A stretch of 64,000 bases of DNA from Neolewinella persica DSM 23188. Its GTDB lineage: Bacteria; Bacteroidota; Bacteroidia; Chitinophagales; Saprospiraceae. The stretch spans positions 124,001 through 188,000 of the forward strand of contig NZ_KB890491.1 in NCBI RefSeq assembly GCF_000373105.1. The letters run 5' to 3'. The translations under genes were made by a program, and so were the position numbers. Below, piece by piece: positions 26,590 through 34,218 of the stretch. The notes below the pieces were generated by a model. The model saw only the letters and a list, made by a program, of their open reading frames with translations. It ran no database searches and was not told the DNA's origin. Positions within the stretch are counted from its first letter, which is position 1. Each line of letters begins with the position of its first letter.

Positions 26590-27459
26590 ATGGCCAACAA
26601 TAATCTACTGGTAAACGAACGGCAAGCTGACCTCGGAAACTTCATAGTTGGACGTTTGCTCCCCTTTCGGGAAAAACGACAGGTTGGGCCCTTCACGTTC
26701 ATCGATCACATGGGGCCTTCCACGGTAGGTCCGGGGAAGTATGTAGACGTAGACCAGCATCCGCATATCGGACTAAGCACGCTGACCTATCTTTTTGAGG
26801 GCGAAATAGAACACCGGGATAGCATCGGCAGCGTGCAGGTCATCAAACCCGGAGACGTCGGTTTCATGACTTCGGGAAGCGGCGTAACGCACACAGAAAG
26901 GACACCACAAGCGAGGCGACAAGGAGGCAGTTTTACGATGCATGGCTACCAGATATGGGTAGCCCTCCCGAAGGAGAAGGAGGAGATGGCACCCGAGTTT
27001 AATTACTATCCGAGCGACGCTATCCCTACCTGGCAAACTGGCGATCTTACGTTTAGATTGGTAGCTGGAGAAGCCTTTGGCCGTTCTGCGCCGCTTCAGG
27101 GATTTTCGCCGCTGTTCATGGTCGATATTTATGCCGAAAAGGCCAGCACCCTGCACCTTGGCGGTCAGCTACGCGGCGAAGTAGCTTTCGTAATCGTGCG
27201 GGGCGCGATTAAAGAAAAAGAAGCGTTGGTGAAGGCGGGGCAGATGCTCATTAGTAAAACCGATGAGCAATGCGAGGTCTGTCTCGAGGCCGGAACGCAG
27301 CTCTTATTGTTCGGTGGAGAGCCGCTGCCCGATGAGCCGCTCTTGCGGTGGAACTTCGTGTCCCACAGTAAAGCACGGCTTGCCCAGGCCAGAGTTGACT
27401 GGGAAAACAAAAACTTCCCCATGGTGCCAGGTGACAATACTTATATTCCTTTCCCTTAG
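26590..27459 (+). CDS. Pirin family protein
   Basis: 289 residues, a normal pirin length. The N-terminal cupin carries the metal site: VDQHPHIGLSTLTYLFEGEIEHRDSIGS (His pair plus His and Glu) and VMTSGSGVTHTERT-like sequence here GFMTSGSGVTHTERT. The second cupin includes LLLFGGEPLPDEPL. Pirins are cytoplasmic Fe-binding cupins; some are quercetinases, others regulators. It lies between two Gfo/Idh/MocA dehydrogenase genes, with which it may share a transcript. Confidence 0.9.
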   Translation: MANNNLLVNERQADLGNFIVGRLLPFREKRQVGPFTFIDHMGPSTVGPGKYVDVDQHPHIGLSTLTYLFEGEIEHRDSIGSVQVIKPGDVGFMTSGSGVTHTERTPQARRQGGSFTMHGYQIWVALPKEKEEMAPEFNYYPSDAIPTWQTGDLTFRLVAGEAFGRSAPLQGFSPLFMVDIYAEKASTLHLGGQLRGEVAFVIVRGAIKEKEALVKAGQMLISKTDEQCEVCLEAGTQLLLFGGEPLPDEPLLRWNFVSHSKARLAQARVDWENKNFPMVPGDNTYIPFP

Positions 27460-27480
27460 TAAAGTACAAACGAGCACTCT

Positions 27481-28848
27481 ATGTCTACCCGCCGCAAATT
27501 TCTACGCCGCTTACCCGCTCTGCTGGCAGCTCCCGTACTCACCACCCAGGCCGTTAATGCGGGTACACTTGGACTGCCCCAGTTCAAATACACCGCCAAC
27601 GATCGCATTAACCTGGCCTGTATCGGTCTCGGTATTCAGGGCTTCAATAACGTAAATGCAGCGCTGGAAAATCCAGGAATTGAGCTGGTTGCCGCCTGCG
27701 ATTTATACGATGGCCGGCTGGAGCGTGCTAAGGAGCTCTACGGTAAAGACCTATTCACTACCCGGGATTACCGGGAAATTCTCTCCCGCAAGGACATCGA
27801 CGCCGTCATTGTTGCTACGCCGGACCACTGGCACGACACCATTACCATTGCCGCGCTCGATGCCGGCAAACACGTCTACTGCGAAAAGCCAATGGTTCAG
27901 CAACTCGAAGAAGGCCACGCTATCCTCGACGCGGAGCGGCGAAACCCGGGCGTGCTCATCGTTGGTAGCCAGCGGGTCAGTTCCATCCTGCTGGATAAGG
28001 CGAGGGAGATTTATCAACGGGGAGACCTTGGCCAGCTGGTCATGATCGAGACTTTCAACGACCGCTTCAGCGCCATGGGCGCCTGGCAATACTCCATCCC
28101 CCGCGATGCTTCTCCACAAACCGTTGACTGGGATACCTTCCTCAAGGACTCCCCCAAGCTCCCCTTCGATGCTACCCGCTTTTTCCGCTGGCGCAATTAC
28201 CGGGACTACGGTACGGGGGTGGGCGGCGATCTTTTCGTCCACCTTTTCTCCGGCGTACACCGAATGCTGGACTCCGTCGGGCCAAACCGAATTTTCGCCA
28301 CCGGCGGCCTGCGTTACTGGGAAGACGGACGGGACGTTCCCGACGTTTTTCTCGCTAACTGTGACTATGCGGAGCAGGCTGGCCACCCGGCCTTCAACAT
28401 GCAGCTGCGGGTAAATTTTGTTGCTGGAGGGGGCGGTGGCAGCCGCACGCGGCTGGTCGGTACGGAAGGAAGCCTCGACTTAGGCGGTGGCTCCCTCACA
28501 CTGCGTCGGAACAAGCTGCCGGAGGCGCCTGGCTACGGCGGCTGGGACAGCTTCAACACCTTCCCGGAAAGTACCCGTGCAGAATTTCAGCAATGGTATA
28601 AAACCACCTATCCCCCCACACCGCCAGGGGTCATTGGGCCTGACGAGTGGACCTTCCGCACTCCGGAAGGCTACTCCGATCACGTCCATCACTTCCACAA
28701 CTGGTTCACCGCTATCCGGGAGAAAGGTAAGGTGGTGGAAGACGGTGCTTTTGGGTTTCGGGCGGCTGCGCCTTCGCTGGCGGCGAACGTAAGTTATTTT
28801 GAGAAGCGGGTGGTAGACTGGGACCCGGTGGGGATGAAGACCGTGTAG
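27481..28848 (+). CDS. Gfo/Idh/MocA oxidoreductase with a Tat signal
   Basis: 455 residues. The N-terminus MSTRRKFLRRLPALLAAPVL has the twin-arginine RRKFLRR motif, so a folded, cofactor-loaded enzyme is exported. The NAD-binding part has CIGLGIQGFNN, AVIVATPDHWHDTI and the catalytic YCEKPMVQ. The C-terminal half has FRWRNYRDYGTGVGGDLFVHLFSGVHRML and a YSDHVHHFHNWFTAIREK block, typical of the secreted Planctomycete/Bacteroidota branch (GFO_IDH_MocA with C-terminal bacterial domain). Substrate unknown, probably a sugar. It is the last of three genes and is followed by a hairpin. Confidence 0.88.
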   Translation: MSTRRKFLRRLPALLAAPVLTTQAVNAGTLGLPQFKYTANDRINLACIGLGIQGFNNVNAALENPGIELVAACDLYDGRLERAKELYGKDLFTTRDYREILSRKDIDAVIVATPDHWHDTITIAALDAGKHVYCEKPMVQQLEEGHAILDAERRNPGVLIVGSQRVSSILLDKAREIYQRGDLGQLVMIETFNDRFSAMGAWQYSIPRDASPQTVDWDTFLKDSPKLPFDATRFFRWRNYRDYGTGVGGDLFVHLFSGVHRMLDSVGPNRIFATGGLRYWEDGRDVPDVFLANCDYAEQAGHPAFNMQLRVNFVAGGGGGSRTRLVGTEGSLDLGGGSLTLRRNKLPEAPGYGGWDSFNTFPESTRAEFQQWYKTTYPPTPPGVIGPDEWTFRTPEGYSDHVHHFHNWFTAIREKGKVVEDGAFGFRAAAPSLAANVSYFEKRVVDWDPVGMKTV

Positions 28849-28910
28849 TAGGCGTGCTTAATGGGTTGCACCTTAAGTCCGTTTTTCGGGGCTTTAAATT
28901 TTGCCTCCGT

Positions 28911-28981
28911 TTTGTTCCCGGCATTTGAGCCGTGGGGTTTATTCTGCTAATTCCTTTCCGGCACAAGTGCCGGGGAACAAA
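28911..28981. terminator. Nested hairpins after the dehydrogenase gene
   Basis: TTTGTTCCCGGCA (28911-28923) pairs with TGCCGGGGAACAAA (28968-28981). Inside the right part, CCGGCAC (28958-28964) pairs with GTGCCGG (28967-28973), an alternative structure. Confidence 0.6.
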
Positions 28982-29048
28982 TTTCTAGCTCTTCCCGTAT
29001 GCCATTCCAGGTTTTTCTGCATCTACCCTGCAGACAAACCCACCTACC

Positions 29049-30260
29049 ATGGCCTACACCCCCCTGAAAATCTCCATCCCTGAACCCTGCCACGAAGACT
29101 GGAATGGCATGCATCCGGTCCCCGGCACCACCGCCCGGCACTGCGACAGCTGCGCCAAGAGTGTGGTGGACTTCACCGGCTTCTCCGATGTGCAGATGCA
29201 CGCCTACGTCCGCGAGCAGGGCGGTAAACTCTGTGGTCGTTTCCGGCCCGATCAGCTTGACCGGCCGCTGCGTGCGGTCAGCACGCCGACGCGCAATCCG
29301 CTGAAGGTAGCAGCTGCTACTGCGGGGGTTTTGCTGGCGGCTACGGGATGTGAGACGCCCAGCTCGGCTACCGGAGCACCTGACGAACAAGATCCGTGGC
29401 AGGCCATTTCGAGCAGCGTACAAGCCCAACCGCCGATGACCGGGGGCATCTCTCTCGTCGAAGTTGAATCAACTCTGGCTGCTCAATCAGAAATGGAACA
29501 CGTCACCATGGGGAAGATTATGCCGCCGACGTCTAAAGTGGGCGAAATAAGTGCCATTGCGCTACCGCCACCGGTTTTTGAGGAGGTTTTCGAAGATTTG
29601 ACGGTTGAAGGGGAAATCATGGTTGAAACTTCCGAAGACCTCAGCTTCATCACTTGTGGTGCAAAAAACATTGAAGCTCCAGAGGAGGATCCAGACTACT
29701 TAGTCGGTGACATTGACCTGAGTGAGGGAGGCCTACAACTCCCCCCAATACTGATAATCGAACAAGACACCATACCGCCATCTGGAACAGTAATAACCGC
29801 TGATCAGATCCGAAACTTGCCGACCCGGGACATCAGTTCGCACCAGGTCGCCATTATGGGTATGGTGGCCATGGACCATCCGCGCCCAACTGGTGTGGAT
29901 TGGATCAAAGACACCCTGAAAAACGTAGTACCGTCGCTGCCAACCTTGCCTCCTAATGACCCGACCCTGCACCAGCGGCCGCGCCCTGAAATGCCAGAAC
30001 ACCTGGAAAACGTCACGGTGTACCCTAACCCATTCGTCGATCACCTGAAGATAGACATCAACCTTCCGGCAGGAGAAACGCTGACGGTGGAACTCCTCGA
30101 CCCCAGCGGCCGGCTTGTTTTTGCCCAAACATGGAAAGCCAGCGCGGGAGCGAATACCCTAACCATCGAACCGAAACAGCGAAAATTGAAGTACGCCATT
30201 TACTATTTGCGGGTTACTGATGAGCGGGAATTTAGTGTGGTGAAGACGGTTTTGAAGTAG
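29049..30260 (+). CDS. Cys-rich N-domain / TonB-plug-like / T9SS sorting protein
   Basis: 403 residues. It has no N-terminal signal. Residues 1-72 form a Cys-rich module (PCHEDWNGMHPVPGTTARHCDSCAKSVVDF...LCGRF) also found in other Bacteroidota proteins of this type. A membrane segment (KVAAATAGVLLAATGC, about 85-99) follows, then a disordered stretch, a plug-like TADQIRNLPTRDISS and a C-terminal sorting domain (VTVYPNPFVDHLKID ... FSVVKTVLK). The topology, cytoplasmic Cys module with an exported tail, is inferred. A 20-mer encodes HQRPRPE at 29966-29985. Confidence 0.65.
   Translation: MAYTPLKISIPEPCHEDWNGMHPVPGTTARHCDSCAKSVVDFTGFSDVQMHAYVREQGGKLCGRFRPDQLDRPLRAVSTPTRNPLKVAAATAGVLLAATGCETPSSATGAPDEQDPWQAISSSVQAQPPMTGGISLVEVESTLAAQSEMEHVTMGKIMPPTSKVGEISAIALPPPVFEEVFEDLTVEGEIMVETSEDLSFITCGAKNIEAPEEDPDYLVGDIDLSEGGLQLPPILIIEQDTIPPSGTVITADQIRNLPTRDISSHQVAIMGMVAMDHPRPTGVDWIKDTLKNVVPSLPTLPPNDPTLHQRPRPEMPEHLENVTVYPNPFVDHLKIDINLPAGETLTVELLDPSGRLVFAQTWKASAGANTLTIEPKQRKLKYAIYYLRVTDEREFSVVKTVLK
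29966..29985 (+). repeat. Dispersed 20-mer, copy 13 (within a CDS)
   Basis: Three mismatches. Sense orientation; encodes HQRPR in the linker just before the sorting domain. Confidence 0.6.
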
Positions 30261-30540
30261 ACAGGACTCAGGGTTCAGGAATCAGAGGACAGTGTTTATT
30301 ATTCAGGATACAGGGTTCAGGCCTCAGGTTTCAGCAGACTGTGGAAGGGATAAAATTAGCGTTTGCTCAAACAAAACCACCGCGTCAACTATTCCCCTTC
30401 TATCAGGTAGCTTCTGAAACCTAAATGCTGGTTCCTGAATGCTGACCATTGAATACTGGTTCCTAAATACTAAAACCTGAATGCTGCAACCTGAATACTG
30501 ACCACTGAATACTCCCCCCCTGAATACTGACCCCCGCATT
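30261..30540. repeat. Inverted word array (CTGAATACTG family), gene-free
   Basis: About eight degenerate units of CCTGAATACTGACCA-like words fill 30415-30533. The left side (30263-30340) carries the complementary CAGGGTTCAGGAATCAG-like words. The whole 280-bp interval holds no gene and can fold back on itself. Confidence 0.7.
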
Positions 30541-30576
30541 TTTCAACACCCCGGCCTCCAGCCCCTCTGGGAAAGC

Positions 30577-31050
30577 ATGGAGCGCGACCGCCGCCAGCAG
30601 CAAATCGCTGCGGTGGGGGTTATCCTTATAGCGCTTTTTCTGGTAATCGTCGGAGTTACTTCCCGCTATTTGGGCTGGGCCTTGCTTGGGGGCGTCATGG
30701 CGACCAGTGCCTTATGGTGGCTGTTTAAAATTCTGACAGAACAGCCCCTGGCCTTCTGGCGGCGCGAATTCCGGGAACGTCCGCAATCCATCGTTTGGGT
30801 ATACGGTCTGGTAACGGAGCGAATGCCCTTCGGCTTTAAAACCACTGCCATCGGAACCCTTTACCTGGTGGACACAGACGGTGATTGTCACACCTTCGGT
30901 TTGAAGCCAGACGATCTGAAACTCGTCACCAAAACGCTTAATCGGGTGCTAACCGAGGCCGAATTCGGCTATACCAAAGAGCGGGAAATGAAATACCGGG
31001 GGGAGGTCACCAACTTTAAAGGACGAGACGCCTTCAATCAAATCAAATAA
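30577..31050 (+). CDS. Small membrane protein of unknown function
   Basis: 157 residues, not recognised. Two membrane segments (IAAVGVILIALFLVIVGV and YLGWALLGGVMATSALWW, residues about 10-47) are followed by a soluble part of about 100 residues with a strand-rich VWVYGLVTERMPFGFKTTAIGTLYLVDTDGD stretch. Likely inner-membrane with a cytoplasmic tail. It is 11 bp before the next gene and probably forms an operon with it. Confidence 0.55.
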   Translation: MERDRRQQQIAAVGVILIALFLVIVGVTSRYLGWALLGGVMATSALWWLFKILTEQPLAFWRREFRERPQSIVWVYGLVTERMPFGFKTTAIGTLYLVDTDGDCHTFGLKPDDLKLVTKTLNRVLTEAEFGYTKEREMKYRGEVTNFKGRDAFNQIK

Positions 31051-31061
31051 CCCGCTTCGTT

Positions 31062-31649
31062 ATGCCCTTTTGGGATCAAATAAAGAACATCTTCCAGTCA
31101 GCCGAAGCCGGCACCTCCTCTGCCCCGACCATCCATGAGATGATCGAGCGGACGGAGGAAGAGCTGGCCGCTTACGACCATTGGAAAACAACGGCTGGGC
31201 CCCGGCGCCTGCTCGACTGGCTCACCAATCAGTATGGCCGTCATCGTGACCAGCTGCGGACGGACGAGACCATTGGTTTTCTCGACACCGCCAGCTCAAA
31301 GGGCTTCGTTATCCACTTTAGCCAGATGAACTACACCCGGGAAGAGATCACCCACTTTTTCCATTACCTGCAGGAGCGGGTATTAACGCTCGATTACCGC
31401 AACGAGATCTCTGATCGACGTATTTTTCCCCGTCGTGATTGGGTTGAGACTCAGGAACGGCACTACCTCAAACCTCGTATCCAATACAACGAGGTGAAGA
31501 TGAATCAGTCCTTTGGCAACATCATGATCGAATTTGAGCTGCGTAATGACGTAGCACATAATCTACGGCTACGGGCTACGATATACAACGATTCGATGTA
31601 TGAAGCGGATGGAAGTTTTGGCGGGCTGGTCATTGCACTGGCGGGATAG
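31062..31649 (+). CDS. Conserved-looking hypothetical protein
   Basis: 195 residues, not recognised, without signal peptide or membrane segment. The N-terminal half is helical and charged (HEMIERTEEELAAYDHWK, RRLLDWLTNQYGRHRDQLRTDE), followed by FLDTASSKGFVIHFSQMNYTREEITHFFHYLQERVL and a strand-rich end. Probably cytoplasmic. It follows the small membrane protein by 11 bp and precedes a DUF4174 gene. Function unknown. Confidence 0.55.
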   Translation: MPFWDQIKNIFQSAEAGTSSAPTIHEMIERTEEELAAYDHWKTTAGPRRLLDWLTNQYGRHRDQLRTDETIGFLDTASSKGFVIHFSQMNYTREEITHFFHYLQERVLTLDYRNEISDRRIFPRRDWVETQERHYLKPRIQYNEVKMNQSFGNIMIEFELRNDVAHNLRLRATIYNDSMYEADGSFGGLVIALAG

Positions 31650-31691
31650 TACAAAAGCAAACTCCTACGTAACTCCTTGCGTTTCAATAAT

Positions 31692-32165
31692 ATGAAGCCG
31701 ATATTATTCTCTATTTTGATTCTTTTTTCCATCTCTGCAACCATGGCAGGTCAGTCATTAAATAACTATCTCTGGAAGTCCAGACTCGTATTGCTTTTCA
31801 CTCCGGCACCGGATGACCCGATGTTCGAGCGTCAGGTTAGATTATTACAGGAACAAGTAGATGCTTTAGAGGAACGGAACGTCGTTTTTATCTTTATTAC
31901 CCCAGATGGAAAATTTGAAAACACCGGGAGGTTTCTGGCGGAGGCCGATGCCCGAAAGTTCTATGATAAGTTTGGTGCCGCGCAGTATCATTTTGAAATG
32001 ATTCTGGTGGGATTGGACGGAACCGAAAAGTTCCGGGCTAAAAATAGAATCACTCCTCCCTCTGTCTTATTAGAGCTTATCGACGGGATGCCAATGCGTC
32101 GGCGCGAGTTACTCCAAGGGTATGGGAATCAAAGTAAAATAGGTGGGGACGAAGATCACCGGTAA
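31692..32165 (+). CDS. DUF4174 domain protein, exported
   Basis: 157 residues from the ATG at 31692 (MKPILFSILILFSISATMAGQ); an in-frame ATG at 31677 gives a poorer signal peptide. The body fits DUF4174, a thioredoxin-fold-like domain: SRLVLLFTPAPDDPMFERQVRLLQ, VVFIFITPDGK and YHFEMILVGLDGTEKFRAKN. There is no CXXC pair, so redox activity is not expected. Third gene of the short operon from 30577. Confidence 0.7.
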   Translation: MKPILFSILILFSISATMAGQSLNNYLWKSRLVLLFTPAPDDPMFERQVRLLQEQVDALEERNVVFIFITPDGKFENTGRFLAEADARKFYDKFGAAQYHFEMILVGLDGTEKFRAKNRITPPSVLLELIDGMPMRRRELLQGYGNQSKIGGDEDHR

Positions 32166-32218
32166 AAAACCGGAGGAAATATCAGACCATGGGTGTTGTC
32201 GGGTTCTTAAACAAGTTC

Positions 32219-32737
32219 TTAGTTTAAGATATCCCTTACTTGATAAATCTTCGGCTCCCAATACTTACTCTCCAGTACATTCTCCCGGATAACGCCGCTG
32301 TTGGTCGCATGAATGACTACCAATTTATTCACCCCCGCCTCCACAATTACGGAAACGTGAAAAACCGGTTTTCCTGGCCGCTTGTAGAATACGAGGTCTC
32401 CGGGTTTGGCGCGGCTCAGCGGAATTTCTTTTCCCTGCTTGGCCTGATCGCGGGAAACACGTTCAATGTCGATGCCGGCATTCTGGTAGAGATAGAGTAC
32501 GAAGCCTGAGCAGTCAAAACCCTGGCGGGGGTTATTGCCGCCAAATTTATATTTAAGCCCCAGAAGTTCCGACGCATGCGCCGTAATATCGGCGCGGATG
32601 TAACTGGTAGCACTTCCGCTACCGGCCCGGCCAGTGGTTGGCCGACGTGAGGTAGTGCTGTCGGCAGGTTTGAAAACGCCGCAGCTGTTCAATAACAGCA
32701 AGGAACAGAAGCTGAGGAGGAGGGTAGCATTTTTCAT
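32219..32737 (-). CDS. NlpC/P60 family cell-wall hydrolase, lipoprotein
   Basis: 172 residues from 32737 (lipoprotein signal LLLLNSC). The catalytic triad is visible: Cys in GFDCSGFVLYLY, His in FHVSVIVE and a third polar residue in VVIHATNSG. The Y-K-F-G-G-N-N-P-R-Q block before the Cys is also typical. It should cleave peptide cross-links of peptidoglycan at the outer membrane's inner face. It lies downstream of rplY on the same strand but behind a terminator, and converges with the DUF4174 gene. Confidence 0.88.
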   Translation of the reverse strand: MKNATLLLSFCSLLLLNSCGVFKPADSTTSRRPTTGRAGSGSATSYIRADITAHASELLGLKYKFGGNNPRQGFDCSGFVLYLYQNAGIDIERVSRDQAKQGKEIPLSRAKPGDLVFYKRPGKPVFHVSVIVEAGVNKLVVIHATNSGVIRENVLESKYWEPKIYQVRDILN

Positions 32738-32818
32738 TGGCGCAAGGTCGATTACGAAAAGGAAACAAGCTGCCTCCACGAATTAGTTTAGCTTTAACCA
32801 GACGGTAACGCAAAAACG

Positions 32819-32857
32819 AAAAAAGGTGAGATTTCCATAGGGAAACCTCACCTTTTT
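32819..32857 (-). terminator. Intrinsic terminator of rplY
   Basis: AAAAAGGTGAG pairs with CTCACCTTTTT; on the minus strand the right arm ends in a T-run, directly after the rplY stop. Confidence 0.8.
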
Positions 32858-32877
32858 CAAGCTTTTAAGGGCTGAGC

Positions 32878-33510
32878 TTACTCAGCTGCAGCTTCGTCCT
32901 CTTCTGGCTCACCGGCACCGGCAGCTTCAGCAGCTTTGAGTTCGGCCGTAGCAGCAGAACGAAGAGCACGTGGTACTTCAACACTTGCCACGGGCTGGCC
33001 TCCTGGGTTCATGATTTCAACACCTTCGATGGCCTTGATGTCACGAATACGGATAGCAGACCCAAGTTCGAGCTTACTGATGTCAAGTACAAGCTTGTCC
33101 ACGAGATTTTCGGGAGTGGTCTTGATTTTTATACGGCGAACGCTAATCTGCAGTTTGCCACCGCCACGTACACCAGGGCTGGTACCCTCGAATACGACAG
33201 GAACCTGAACCTTTACGGGGTGGTTAGGAATGAGGGCAAGGAAGTCAATGTGGCGCAGGTTATCGGTTACCGGGTGGAACTGGTAATCTTTTACGATCGC
33301 ATTGTATTCTTTACCGCCAACGGTAAGTGTGGCAAGTTTGAACTCAGGAGAGTAGATCAGAGGACGAACATCAAGGGCTTTGATGGTGAAGTGTACCGGG
33401 TCACCAGCTCCGTAGAGAACGGCGGGTACCAGACCTTCACGACGAGTGGCCTTACTGTGTTTCTTACCTAGGTTTTCGCGGACTTCACCGCTGACTTTTA
33501 CGGACTGCAT
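32878..33510 (-). CDS. rplY: 50S ribosomal protein L25 (Ctc type)
   Basis: 210 residues. The N-terminal L25 domain, EVRENLGKKHSKATRREGLVPAVLYGAGDPVHF, binds 5S rRNA, and the C-terminal TL5/Ctc domain carries HIDFLALIPNHPVKVQVPVVFEGTSPGV. The very C-terminus is Ala/Glu-rich, as in long Ctc-type L25. A promoter with a good -7 box and a 19-bp spacer is visible upstream, as is a terminator downstream, so it seems to be a single-gene unit. Confidence 0.93.
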   Translation of the reverse strand: MQSVKVSGEVRENLGKKHSKATRREGLVPAVLYGAGDPVHFTIKALDVRPLIYSPEFKLATLTVGGKEYNAIVKDYQFHPVTDNLRHIDFLALIPNHPVKVQVPVVFEGTSPGVRGGGKLQISVRRIKIKTTPENLVDKLVLDISKLELGSAIRIRDIKAIEGVEIMNPGGQPVASVEVPRALRSAATAELKAAEAAGAGEPEEDEAAAE

Positions 33511-33547
33511 ATATATATTCTTTGAGCGGTGATTCGCTTTCGGCCCG

Positions 33548-33578
33548 CAAAGATACGACTTTTATTGAACGAGCGAAA
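33548..33578 (-). promoter_or_regulatory. Promoter of rplY
   Basis: On the minus strand TTTC, a 19-bp spacer and TATCTTTG form an almost canonical Bacteroidota sigma-70 promoter (consensus TTTG-N19-TAnnTTTG). The start codon of rplY is about 40 bp downstream. Confidence 0.65.
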
Positions 33579-33676
33579 TGTTAGCCCTAAATTTATTCCG
33601 CTAATCCATTGGGCTTGCAGAAGTTGTGCTTTGGGTTATACCGCCATAATTGGTATTTAGGCAGGTGGTGTAGGGT

Positions 33677-33696
33677 GGCGCGGTCGCAGGTGCAGT
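33677..33696 (-). repeat. Dispersed 20-mer, copy 14
   Basis: Two mismatches. Lies between rplY and blaI, which are divergent, about 100 bp upstream of the rplY promoter. Confidence 0.85.
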
Positions 33697-33778
33697 AAAT
33701 AATATGGAAGGAGCGGGGAAGGTTAACGAAGCCGCTTTTCGTAGTGCTATGGACACCAATCATTTATAAAAACTGTTA

Positions 33779-33828
33779 AAGTAGTTACTTAACTGCTTTT
33801 ATAGTTGCAAGACTGCTTTTGCAGTCTT
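33779..33828 (+). promoter_or_regulatory. Two dyads upstream of the BlaI gene, candidate operator
   Basis: The dyad AGTAGTTACTTAACTGCT (33779-33796) is followed by AAGACTGC-TTTT-GCAGTCTT (33809-33828). Their place, 25-75 bp before a BlaI-type repressor gene, fits autoregulatory operators, though the second could also form an RNA hairpin. Confidence 0.45.
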
Positions 33829-33852
33829 ACTTTTACTGTATATCCAACTGAA

Positions 33853-34218
33853 ATGAAGAAACTAACTGAAAAAGAAGAAGCCATCATGGCTATTTTCTGG
33901 GAAGCTGACCGGGCCTTCGCCAAAGACGTTCGGGCAGCCATGCCCGATCCCAAGCCGCACATCAATACAGTTTCCACGGCCATCCGGAAGCTGGTCAACA
34001 AAGATTTTCTCAAAATAGAGGACTTCGGCAGTACCCACCGGTACTATCCGGCGGTTAGCAAGGAGGAATACTCCGCCAAGATCATTGGCCCTAAGCTGAC
34101 CGGCTTATTCGGCAACTCTTATAAAAACGTTGTGGCTTTTTTCGTCAAGGACGAAAAACTGAGCGTAGACGAGCTGAAGGAAGTGATCCGTATGATCGAA
34201 GAAGAAAAAGATAAGTGA
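33853..34218 (+). CDS. BlaI/MecI/CopY-family transcriptional repressor
   Basis: 121 residues from the ATG at 33853 (MKKLTEKEEAIMAIFWE). The winged helix is recognisable: KDVRAAMPDPKPHINTVSTAIRKLVNKDFLKIED, then the dimerisation tail ending in acidic residues. These repressors are inactivated by their partner M56 protease. The stop overlaps the next gene by one base (TGATG), so they are translationally coupled, and two dyads upstream could be the operator. Confidence 0.9.
   Translation: MKKLTEKEEAIMAIFWEADRAFAKDVRAAMPDPKPHINTVSTAIRKLVNKDFLKIEDFGSTHRYYPAVSKEEYSAKIIGPKLTGLFGNSYKNVVAFFVKDEKLSVDELKEVIRMIEEEKDK

Noticed and set aside
30261-30540. CRISPR array
   Set aside because: Units are about 15 bp, degenerate and without spacers of constant length; no cas genes.
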